From: Polydactylus sextarius
Taxonomy: Eukaryota > Chordata > Actinopteri > Polynemidae
Reading direction: 5' to 3'
Assembly: GCA_016801845.1 (NCBI GenBank)
Contig: CM028922.1
Location: 5,945,501 to 6,009,500 of the forward strand
Length of the DNA stretch: 64,000 bases
In this document: one piece after another, positions 13,901 to 24,500 of the stretch
Position numbering within the stretch: the stretch's first letter is position 1
Layout of the letters: every line of letters begins with the position of its first letter
Position numbers and translations under genes: made by a program
The notes under the pieces: model-generated
Seen by the model: only the letters and a program-made list of their open reading frames with translations
What the model was told of the DNA's origin: nothing
Databases searched by the model: none

Positions 13901-14411
13901 CCGATTCGTGCCGCTTGGGCACGAAAGATGCTTGAGGCTGTCGCCTGAGCACGTCCTCCACGGTGATGGGCTCTGGATTTTTTTTTTGATGTTTAGAGTT
14001 TAAAGTCCTCTGCAGTACTTGTTCCACTTCCACTCTTCTACTCAAGCCTTCCTCAGGTGAGCTGGGACAGAGACACGGGGTAAAAGACGAGGAAGATGAA
14101 GGTTCAGGAGAAGAGAGGACAGCAGGTGAAATTGAGGCTGGCGTGAGTCTGTCACCTTCTCTTTCTGTTATAAATGTTTCTGTCTCTGTATTATCTGCTG
14201 AAGCAAAGCAAGACATAGCGGGAAAAGAAGTCTCCGAGCTGGCTGTTTCCACTCCAGAGTCCACAGATTCTGAGCGCACGTTTGTTGCCATTTCAGAGGA
14301 AGGCGTTGGAGAGTCTTCATCACAATTTGGAGGCAATTCTGAATCCAAATAAATGTTTCCTTCAGCCACCCAAGATTCCATAAGGTTCCCAAAGCTTCTG
14401 TACAAATTCAT
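10945..14411 (-). CDS. Uncharacterised 410-aa coiled-coil protein, six coding exons
   Basis: I do not recognise this gene. Six exons join in phase: 13770-14411, 12145-12300, 11782-11965, 11574-11632, 11380-11459, 10945-11056 (1233 nt). The start is the ATG at 14411 (MNLYRSFGNL), with an in-frame TGA upstream. Exon 1 is acidic and serine-rich (VDSGVETASSE), then basic (VEDVLRRQ, FALRKRADTL). Exon 2 is a predicted amphipathic helix or coiled coil (LQYLEQVCKMLEEIAQQQ). Exons 4-5 continue charged (INDLLERVEEENEKE, then a lysine-rich stretch). The end is strongly basic, RRRLSQLFRRRRK, then NSLLS. No enzyme motif, signal peptide or membrane segment is visible. A 5' UTR exon probably lies just above 14603 (donor CAG|GTATGAA), with its acceptor at 14439. 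It is divergent from cimip2b and shares an X-box region, so a ciliary role is possible but inferred. A vague likeness to C8orf58-type orphan proteins is only an impression. Confidence 0.8.
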
Positions 14412-14911
14412 CTCCAAAGGTTTTTGCGTCCCTCACACCTGAGACAGCAGGAACGTGAATGAGACAACCCACACGCGCTCATTAGGCTGAGGTTAGTGGG
14501 TGATGTAGCATTCAAAACATTCCCCGATGATCCGCCTCTGCCCTTTTTCCACGCCCCTTCTCGTCATCTGTCCTGTCACAGAGCGAAGCTGCGTGTTCAT
14601 ACCTGCGTCTTCCTGTCACCAAATACTGGGAAAAAGAACAGTGACTCATCTGCGAACGCTATTTGACACTTTTAAATTGTCCTCACACCTGTAAAAAAAA
14701 AAAAAAAAAAATTTCCAAGACATAACAGGGACAAGAACAAGTTGTGACATGGATGCATTCATTTGACTTGGGATCATCTGTGTATTTACACACAATTCTC
14801 ACAAGGAAATAACACGTTTGTGTGACGCCTTCAGACAAAGAAAACAAAGAAATGTTGATGGACGACGAAGATAAAAACGTCCATGAACTGCTATTAAAGT
14901 TTCACCCACAA

Positions 14912-14925
14912 GTTGCCATGGAAAC
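14912..14925. promoter_or_regulatory. RFX-type X-box
   Basis: GTTGCCATGGAAAC matches the two-half-site X-box consensus (GTTGCC, AT, GGNAAC) bound by RFX factors, which switch on cilium genes. It lies about 500 bp upstream of the unknown gene's start codon and 1.5 kb upstream of cimip2b, itself a ciliary gene. The match is seen; binding is inferred. Confidence 0.65.
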
Positions 14926-15546
14926 ACAACTCATACCTGTGATTTACACACATTACACATGACCCACGTTTTTCATGAGCATCAGAACATATAAGACCGG
15001 AAGCGTAATAATAATATGTTACATTTTCTCAGTGGATGTACAGTGTGATGGTATGTGTGACTAAAGGGGAACAGAGCTGAAACAGTGCATAGTGATTCGT
15101 CATTTCAACACAACAGGCTTTATCTGACACTGACTGTAGGAATGTGAATGCAGGAATGGTCTGTTGATATGATCTACATTCCCCAGGTGAACAGTGACAG
15201 CTGGGGTCATCTGATCAAACACACAGACTCACTCACAATCCTCGAAAAACACAAGCAAGTTATGTGGAAACAGTCTTCCCACAGTTACATCTGTTTCTCT
15301 TTCTAAATAATACCTCTGCTTTCCATAAACCCAACACATACATAAGACTACGACACTTACTAAAGCTATAAAGAGGGAACCTGCTCTGATCAAATCATTA
15401 GTTGGCCAGATTTACTGAAGAGCTGCTTCTACCTTTGATAAACAACTGGATTACAAAGTCTGTATAGTGTGGCTGATAAGTTAATAATTAGTATTCATTG
15501 TCTATATGTTTGTTTGTCTCTGTGATTATGCGTCTCTGCATTAGAG

Positions 15547-15582
15547 CACTGATTGGTTCAGATTTTTCTGAACCAATCAGTG
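15547..15582. repeat. Perfect 16-bp inverted repeat (hairpin) carrying CCAAT boxes
   Basis: Arm CACTGATTGGTTCAGA, loop TTTT, then the exact reverse complement. Each arm contains a CCAAT/ATTGG core, so it reads as two head-to-head NF-Y-like sites or a cruciform-forming element. No open frame uses it. Confidence 0.9.
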
Positions 15583-16077
15583 TCTGACTTGGCACATTAC
15601 ACACACATATTGTATTGGAGACCATGAAACTGAGTCTGAGTACTGTGATCACAGAAAATACAATTAGCAAAAATGAGTGATTGTTGTTTAATGTTTTTTT
15701 TTTTTTTTTTTTTTATGGTATATAATATAGACAAGGCATCATTATAATTACTGTTATTAATTATAATAATTACCGTTTTACACTTTTAATTTATAAAAAT
15801 GACTGATATATTAATATAGTAGAATGTCTTCGTTTATGGTCAATTCTATTTAGTTAATTCTAATGAGAACTACATGACGTCGCTAGGTGTCGCTGTCGAG
15901 CACAACACATTTTACTGTATATTTTTAAAATAACTTCGCAAAACATCGCCAAACGTTTTTTTTTTTTTTTTCTTTTCCATCTTCATGTAAGGTTTGTAAT
16001 GATTTAGGTAGGTAAATAATGATTATTTATTTATTTTTCATATATTATTTTTTTTATTTACTATTTACTTGAACCTG

Positions 16078-16104
16078 ACAACACTACACTCAGTGTAGTG
16101 TTGT
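16078..16104. repeat. Perfect 13-bp palindrome with one-base spacer
   Basis: ACAACACTACACT, then C, then the exact reverse complement, about 290 bp before the cimip2b start codon. Confidence 0.9.
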
Positions 16105-16394
16105 GTATGAAGTAGAGCAGATATTGAAGTTTTTTTTTTGTTTTGTTTTGTTTTGTTTTCCAAGACAAAATATATTAATTTTTTTTGGTACAGCCACAGG
16201 TTGTAAATCATCCTGCTGTGATACAGAAAAACAGTATCATTTGTGTCCCCGCAGAGAAAAGTGTTGGTGCACACGTCAGGTTGGTTAACGACACTGAGCT
16301 CTGACAGTGTTTTAACTCGACTCTGTAGCAACGAACAAACAGCAGCGACCTGCTTCTTCTTCTTCATCTTCATCAACCTCCGACACCTGCTGAA

Positions 16395-19300
16395 ATGGAC
16401 AAATACGCCCCTAAACTCAGCAAAGTCCTGATGACACCTGATCCGCATTATATCCCGGGGTAGGTTCACATCTACATACATGAGAAACATTAAGGAATAT
16501 TGTAAGAATTTGTCTTTTAACTTTAATTTAATTTAAAAAAGTGATTGAAGGTTTAATTGTCGATCAGACTCAAGGATGTTGTTAGATAGCACAATAAGAA
16601 CATGTCATTCAAGATGGTCAGTTTAAGTTTTATATCTGGAAAACCACATTTTAAGGGACATTTTATTTATTTATTAAAAGTATAGTCTAGCTGTGCAACA
16701 GGAAAACATATATATTGATAATTTTATATATATGTATGTATGTATGTAATTTATCATTGAAAACACTACTGAAACCCTGTACTTGTGTGTCTTTTTGTTT
16801 GTTTCAGATATACTGGGCATTGTCCACAGATGAAGTTCAACATGGGGAAGACGTACGGTCAGCTCACGTCAGAGCTGCTCACCAGTCCTGATGTGAAACA
16901 CTCCAGCGGTCTGGTCCCCCGCAGGGGTCACGTCCCTTCTTCCTCTGACGCAGCCGCTCTGACTCCGTCAGATGCCCACGACAGTAACCTGAGGAGGATG
17001 ATACCGGGATACACAGGCAGGTATCACAGGCACCGACGCACGAGTCAGCAAAGTAACTGAACACCTGTGGTGAATTATTTTATACCGGGAACAAACACTG
17101 GTGCAAATGAACAAAACGCGACATATGTGTCGCTTCTCAGTCAAGTGTGGTAGTAAGACTTTTAAAATGTGACATCTGAAAGCAGCAAGTGTGCCCTACT
17201 TCTGAATTACTAAGTACATAACAAAAACAAGGTGAGTGCAACAGAGTGGAAAATACAGATGACAACAAACTGCTGCTGAATATAATTTGTAGTGTGCACA
17301 ATAGATGATTGACAAATCACTCAACTGGTTTGGAAGTAGACCGCATCATAGGAGTGTTTGCAACAGTAATTTCAAAGTTAGAGTCATTTTTGTGGTTACG
17401 CTGACTCTTCTCATCTGATGGAAAGGTTGTTGCCAAGTTGTGCACAAACAAGGTATATTAAAGGTTGCTTCACATAAATTACACACCAACACATGCAGAT
17501 AAGCTTGTGTTTTATTTACTCAGGATGCTTTGATTTTTTTCCCCCATATTTTGTTATGTATCACTTTCTTTTCCAGTGCTTTAAAAATGATCTGTTGTAG
17601 TGGGATGTAGACAGAAATCTTAAAGAATAATGTGTCAAAACTCGGCAAATAAATATCTAACTACATTTATGATCGTCTGCCACTGTTTTCCTGAAACATA
17701 CTGTTTGTTGCTGTTTTAGGATTCATACCTAGAAGCAGAAACTACTTCTCCTGCAGCTACTCTGAAACATGTCGTAAAGCGCTGACTGAGTTTTACCAGG
17801 AAGAACGTGCTCAGACCCGGCGGCAATCAGCTGACCTGCCTTTTGTTGTCAACCACAACAACCAGCAGTTTGAAGTAACCTCACCCTTTCTGCCTCTTAC
17901 ACACACTTAAGCTTAGTTCCATTAATCTCCCTCAGTCTGTTGCCAACATACACAAACATGTTGACATCGTTGGAGGTTCAGTCTTGTTCAATTATCCATA
18001 GCAGAGCTCCATTGTCGGTTCACTGTAATGTAATCTACCTTGAGCTCTGTCACACACCCTCACACAGATTCACCAATTATGTATCTGAGATTAAAACTTC
18101 AAAGCCAAAGGAGGAAATGAAGAAAGCAATATAACAATATAACAATTAATCTTATGGCACAATATTAGTTGTTGATGTTATTCTAGCTGAAGTATAGAGA
18201 GGGTGAACACACTATTTAGAGATATATAATGTTTACTGTTTTTAGAAAATTCAGAGATCAGAATAAATATAAAATGTTGGAAATAATTAACATTTTAATT
18301 GTTTTCTGTCACCATTAGGCCCGGAAACCAAAACCCCCACAGACGGCCCTCCCTAACAAAATGATCCCCTACAGGCACACAAAGTCTTTCAACTCCTTGG
18401 GAAGTCCATATTTTATGGAGGATGATGATCCGCACAAGTACTTTGTATCAGGTAAAAAACAGAGGAGTCTTGAACACATAAACAAGATTTTACACATAAT
18501 AGTCAATCAGATTATAGAGAAACTGAAAAAACAATTTAAAGCAACAAGAAAATATGTGTGATTACGTGTAGATCTGAGAACTGCTGAGTTATTTATTATT
18601 CACTGCCGATTCATCACCAGCAACCTTTAACACACATGTAGCAGCAACCTTTAACATCACTGTTAATTAACATTTTATTAGCTGCATTAAAGCTGCGTTC
18701 ATAAATGTTTAACTTTTTCAGATCAGCAGACCTCCAATACAACATCTTGAAATAATATCAACTTGAAAAGCTTTTATAGCTAAAATTTACAGCTAACAAA
18801 TAAATACGTCCATCAAAATGTAGTGACAGGCTGCGTGACAATAAAATGAGAGGAGATCAAGAGATTAAGTTGCTACATGTTTTACATTTCTCACAGGGTA
18901 TCCAATCAAAGTATAGACTGTAAAAAAGATTTTTTTTTAAAAAGAGCTAAAATAGGCTAAAAAGCTGTGGTGAGTTGAGTCAGGGAATATTCTTTGAGCT
19001 CACCATTTACAGCAGTACCTTTCACATTACTCAAATGATCATTTAGGTTAATGTACTCCAACGGGCTAAAGAGTGATTGTTCTTTTTGCAGGATTTACAG
19101 GACACGTGCCGAGATCTCGTTTCCTAATTGGTAAAAGTTACCCCATCATCACCAACAAGGCACTGATCCAGTTCGGAAATCAGCAGAGTGACCTCGCGTA
19201 CCAAGACGTCCCAGAGAGGAAGGATAGTACGGCACCCCCCATGCCCACTATCAGTCCATCACACAGGGGTGTGGTACCATCATTCACAGGACACATACCA

Positions 19301-19517
19301 GGTTGGTGTGAGAGTGAGCAACATACGTCACACAGCAAACCCTTTGCGAGCAGTTAAAATATAAAAGATGAAATTGATGACTTTTGTCGAAAGAAAACAT
19401 TGTGTAACTCTGCACCATCCCACAGGATACAAGTTCAGTTATGGACATACGTTTGGTCAACTTTCACACAACGCGTTGGAAAAGTGGCATCAAAGGAACC
19501 TTCAAGAAAAGTCTTAA
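16395..19517 (+). CDS. cimip2b: Ciliary microtubule inner protein 2B (FAM166B)
   Basis: Six exons give 864 nt, 287 aa (human about 275): 16395-16459, 16808-17016, 17720-17874, 18319-18451, 19092-19301, 19426-19517, all in phase. It starts MDKYAPKLSKVLMTPDPHYI. The protein is built of four copies of one module, P/S-G/S-[YF]-TG-x2-P followed by a hydrophobic/aromatic stretch: PGYTGHCPQMKFNMGKTYGQ, PGYTGFIPRSR, SGFTGHVPRSRFLIGKSYP and PSFTGHIPGYKFSYGHTFGQ. The first, third and fourth copies begin exactly at exon junctions inside a glycine codon, suggesting exon duplication. CIMIP2 proteins sit inside the doublet microtubules of motile cilia and sperm tails. The repeats and the rusc2 neighbour favour the B over the A paralogue. 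Intron 2 must use a GC donor (CAG|GCAGGT at 17017); the GT four bases later breaks the frame. Confidence 0.93.
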
Positions 19518-19535
19518 AATCATCAGCAGCTGCTC

Positions 19536-19541
19536 AATAAA
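19536..19541 (+). terminator. cimip2b: cimip2b polyadenylation signal
   Basis: AATAAA 18 bp after the TAA stop, so the 3' UTR would be very short. Confidence 0.75.
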
Positions 19542-21543
19542 AGGATCATTAATGACACGAGTCAGATTTATTGTGTTTTGACATATCATGGAAACAATTG
19601 CTGAATTGCAAGAATAGTTGGCAGGCTGGCTGACACACACACACACACACACACACACTTTTCTATCCTGCTAGGAAACAAAAAGAAGACAGGTAAATAT
19701 GTTGCGTCTTTATTGACAGATTGATTGTCACTCAGCATAAGAGGAAGCATTCAGAGGCTGAGGGAAAGTAATGGCGGGCAATATCATTTCAAGTGGTATA
19801 TTGCAGTACATTTCCTTCTTCTGTAACTACCACTTTATCAAAATACATGTCTGCCTTACACACATTTAAATACCTGAAACAGCCACAAGATGGCTTATAT
19901 TTGTGCAACTGAACAAACCTCACAGGAAGACATCCTACTGAACATGCCAAACAGCCCCACACTTTTAAAAGTCCAGCTATAAGCTTATTCTACAGCTATA
20001 AAACATTATCAGCAAGTAAAGACATCTAATAAAGACTGGATCGCCTTTAGCACATTTTGTTTTGTTAACTCATGCACCTACAGTAAATCCATGCTGTGAA
20101 TTTGATCAACAAAGCAAGTTGCTGATAATAAAAACATGACCATTTACGCAAGAGGCTGGTGTGTGGCATATTTGGCACTATTAACAGTGTATTGCTTGAT
20201 TTTTTTTTTTTCATTTATCAATGAGATGAGGGAGAGAGCGACTGCGTATATGAGTAAAGAGTAACTTTGCACCACATGAAATGTCCAACAGTCTACAGCA
20301 GGTCAATATTCACATTTTTTGATTGATACCCACCTACAAGAAATACAAAAGAGGGTAACAGACACCCCTACTTAGAGTTATTCAAGAGTGCAACAAGCAA
20401 AAAGGGACAATGGCCCTTATTCATCAAATCGTTTCCTGGAAAAAAGTTGAGTTGGAAGTGATCCAGTTCAGTCATTGTTTTCATGAAGCTTCATTTGACT
20501 AATATGAGCACAAATTACAAAGGTAAAGAGGAAAAAACACAACTTAAAGACATTTTGAGACCAGGACCCTGTAACACCAGCTGCAGTTATAAAGTAAGCA
20601 AAGTGTAAACTAAATGGAGATTTCACTTAATTCAAATAGGTTGCACCACACAGCCAATCTCACATTTTATTCATATATTAGCTGTTAGTTAATGTTAAAG
20701 TCAGGTGTAGCTGTTGCATAGCTAAATAACACAAATAACATAAGTTAGCTTGCTAGTTACCATGACCTGTTTAGATAAGTAAAAATGTAGATGCTATATC
20801 AAAATGCTGTTTAACAGTGATATGGGAATATCTAAGATAGCGTTTGACAGTAATAACAATAGAATTAATGCTAAATCCCTCAAGGCTCAAAAAGTTATGC
20901 TAACATCAAAAAAAAAAAAAAAAAAACTAGCTACAAAGCCTCCATTAGCATACTACAGGAATGCCCAAACTCGGCTACAGGTTTTTGTTCAAACAAGTCA
21001 AGAGCAGTTGACCAATCAACTGTCTGAAGACTGAGATCAGTTAATTAAATGAGTTAAGTTTGACCTGCTGCTGCTTGGTTGGAATAAAAACCTGCAGCCA
21101 TACGACCTTTGTTTGGACTCCCCTGGTATACTAATACTGAAGCATGACATATAAATTAAATAAAAGTCAGAAAACCAAAGTCATCCCAACGTTTTCAAGT
21201 TTAAAATACACTTTGTCGATATATTTTTGGCAGTTACGCTCCCGCTTGTGATGCTGCAGTGGCTTCCTGTTAGCAGAATGCTAACTGGCTACAGATGTTT
21301 TCTTCACAACTTAAGATGTTTCTTAGGTTTTACTAGTGCAACCTGATTTGTGACAGTCAGAAACCAGCTGATATTGACTAAAAACCTATGGCAAACATTG
21401 TAATGGATTCGTAAATAACTGGTGCAACACAAAGCCTGATGAATTTGGGCCATTGCCAAAGCTGCTAATCTTGTATTTTATGTGCTCTCTGATCAGTTCT
21501 GTTTTGTGATCAGATATTGTTCATTATCATGCAGTTGAGACTC
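19542..21543. other. Convergent spacer between cimip2b and rusc2
   Basis: Non-coding, AT-rich, with a short (AC)n near 19636 and the MITE at 20956-21125. I searched the minus strand for a missing rusc2 SH3 exon and found no candidate. Confidence 0.5.
20956..21125. mobile_element. Non-autonomous hAT-type MITE, about 170 bp
   Basis: The left end begins CAGGAATGCCCAAAC and contains CTACAGGTTTTTGTTC. The reverse complement of the right end begins CAGGGGAGTCCAAAC and contains CTGCAGGTTTTTATTC, so the ends are inverted repeats. It is flanked by near-identical 8-bp direct repeats, GCATACTA (20948-20955) and GTATACTA (21126-21133), the target-site size expected for hAT elements. It encodes no protein. 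The same kind of sequence is common in teleost genomes. Confidence 0.8.
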
Positions 21544-21549
21544 TTTATT
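21544..21549 (-). terminator. rusc2: rusc2 polyadenylation signal
   Basis: AATAAA on the minus strand, 45 bp after the proposed rusc2 stop codon, supporting that stop as the true gene end. Confidence 0.7.
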
Positions 21550-21594
21550 ACAGTAATTAAACTCTTGTCTTCCACCCACAGAGGGGGTTGTTTT

Positions 21595-24500
21595 TTAGTA
21601 GTCCCTGTTTTTGTCAGTGTGTGCTCCTACTAACTTCATTGACCTGATGGATTGAGCCAGCAGTCCGAGCTGTGATCTGTCCAAATGAAGCCACTGTGAT
21701 GGTCGCCTGAAACCAGTCACAAAAAGACATTAATCATGAGCACAGAGTCAAGTCGTCAGTCCCAGACCAAGTCAAAAGGAGAGGAAAGTATTGTGAAATC
21801 AAACAGCAAGATCTTACCTTTTGGTTTGTGTTGCAGTCTGACTCTGAGAAACCGTCTCTCTGGAAGAGGTATCACATGCCCCAAACAGTTTGGCCCAACG
21901 CAGCCCACCCTGATGAGGACTCTCTGTCTGCACACAAGGTGACCCTTTAGGTGTCCCACTGTCTTTATCTGTCCGTTTATCTTCTTGCCTACTGTCCATA
22001 CTTATCGGAGACCAAGTATCTCCATAATTCTCGCTACAGTCTTCAGCCTCGACTGCACTATCCATAACGTCAGGCTGATTTGGCCACTTCTCTGGAATAG
22101 TAGCTAACCATGGGCTCCTATTAGAGTGCATCCCTCCAGATCGCTGATTAATGTAACTTGAATTCAGAGGACTGAGCGGCTCTTGATAATGCATATCTAT
22201 TTGGTGTGAAATCTCAGTTTGCTGACTGCTGTGGCTGCTCGCTGCCTTTCTGTCAGCTTGCAGTCGTGGCCAGCTCGTCATCAGGAGGGCTGAACATGGT
22301 GGCGGTGGAGAAACGCCGTGCTCCTCGGGACACAACTGCCTGTTGCGTAGAAGTCGAGGCTCCAGAAGCAAGTTGAGGTCAAAGGGCAACACAGAAAGTG
22401 GTTGCACCAGGAGCAACAGCTCCTGAAATAAGGGCTGACAATGACCCAGTGACATTGACAGGAACCCCCAAGAATGGTAATATGTTGTCACCACATCTGT
22501 GGAGACAATATGCAATCATTTGTTATAATAACTATTTAGCCTAAAGACTAAATTTATGAATGCTTGAATAAGGGTGTAAAGGTATGCTAGTGGCTCTGCG
22601 TAAGCTAAATGCTAATGCTAATGGATTCGCTCTCACCTTCTTGACTCTGAAGGTGACTGAGCCAGAACTCCAAAGCTCTCAAACTAAAACAGAGCAAATA
22701 ACCATGATCCTTTATGTACAGTAATTTCCTTAGCATTCTTCAGCATCATTAGTATCATGGTACTTACTTAAGCAGACCCATTATGAAGGCTCTTATCCTC
22801 ATGTTGTTGTTCGTGAGCTGTGCACATTGTCTGATTTTTGTGACCAGGCTGTGGAGGACCCTGGTGGATGGCCCTGTAGTGAAGTTGGACAGACATCAAA
22901 GAGAGTTCATCCAAGACCGTATCTTGAAAATTATGCTGCTCAACCTGTACATCAAGCCAATTGTTACTACTGTTTGGCAAGTGATACATAAACATATTCA
23001 TGACAGCTCCTTTGAAATATGATCATTTGTTGAGTTACCGATCCCAGTAGAGACTTCCACCACAGTCCATGAGTGGTTGCGGCGCTGTCCGATGATGAGA
23101 TCCAGTTTGTGATCCCGAAGTCCATCTTCTAAAATATTTTGTATTGTTGGGCACAAATGTTCAAGGATCAATCCAGCAATTGTGGGACTCCAGGAGCTGT
23201 TACCCAATCGCATCTGTGACAAATGGAAATAAATATAATACAGATCCATTTCCTGCTGACACAAGTTACTTGACTCCATGCCTGAAATGTAAGCGATATC
23301 AGTTTGGCACTTCTCCACTGTGACACATCACTCAAAGTGCTTAGCGTTGGCAGGTCATACCTTTTCCTCAGGATCTCTGCTACTGCCAAAATGAGCCATG
23401 ATCAAATCCACCGCTCTGCTCACAGACCTGAGCAAACCTAGAAACACAGAACAACAAAGATGTTTTGACAAGCTGAAGTAATAATTGATGCTTCATGCAT
23501 CTTGTGTGTACTACAAAGAGCTAAAAGTCTTATTTTCCCAAAAATAGGCAAGTGGAGAGTTTGCTAGTGTCATGGGATATGTCAAACTGGTTTCTAGTTC
23601 AAATTATTTTTTTTAGAAAGGTGCAGCAATATGACAAGAAGAATCTTGAAATGTGTTGGTTTGTTTATGAAACAGACTGAAATGATCACACAGTTTCAGC
23701 CGATTTCCTTACTTTAGGGACTACATAATAAATCATGGTTTTCCCCACTAACTGGGTCAATGCATAGACAATGAGAGAATGCTTGTAGGGTTGATTATCA
23801 TATTGCAGAAATGCAAATGTGAGGGAGATCTGAAGATGACGGAGTCACTTTCCCATTTCAGCAGCGACCTACATTGAATAGCTCTTCCTCCAGCGTTCAC
23901 TTCTTCATCTCATCCTGACTAGCCTCTGCAAATGTCATGGTAAATTCTTTATGCATGTTGATGCTGCCTGCAGTGCTGCATCACACTGACTCTCCACTGC
24001 TGCTGTAAATGCCTCAGTGATGATTAACCATCACAAATGGTTCACATTTATATAATTACACTGGAACCATGTGGTCCATATGGTCGCACTAAAGCAAAAA
24101 TGATTAGGGTGTGTTATAAATCATCAGCACTGTTTCTACTGCATCACTCTCCTTTTTCGTTCTCTCCTGGAGCTTGCGGTCGCTCGCACAGAGGCTACAG
24201 AGCAGAAGGCTTAGCCAATCCTGTGCAGGGAGAGTTAAAAATAGGTCATGTTTGAAAAGAAGCCCCTTCAGGGTATTGAAGGCACTGCTGCAGCACAGTG
24301 AGTTTTATTGCTGCTCTCAGTGGCTCGTCACTGGATAAACAATCCAATCAAAGAGGAATCCTTTAGTTGTTACTGATACTGAGTCACTACTTACACCATT
24401 CACATTGTGTGTGTGTCATACACTCTGTTAAACATCATATTTTATACAAACTGATATAATGAAGTCTGATAACTGATATAATGAAGGAGTCGTTAGCTGA

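Larger units (their letters stand above)
14412..16394. promoter_or_regulatory. Shared divergent promoter region, unknown gene (-) and cimip2b (+)
   Basis: About 2 kb between two oppositely transcribed start codons. It holds an X-box (14912-14925), a CCAAT stem-loop (15547-15582), a 27-bp palindrome (16078-16104) and an RFX half-site GTAGCAAC (16325-16332), 63 bp before the cimip2b ATG. Poly-T runs near 15700 and 15960 separate them. The 5' UTR of the minus-strand gene occupies the left end. Confidence 0.5.

Noticed and set aside
16785..17060. Reading cimip2b exon 2 through to the stop after 17020
   Set aside because: The family motif PGYTGFIPRSR is restored only by splicing to 17720.
24037..24255. 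Plus-strand frame inside rusc2
   Set aside because: Lies in a rusc2 intron, with no similarity and no splice sites.
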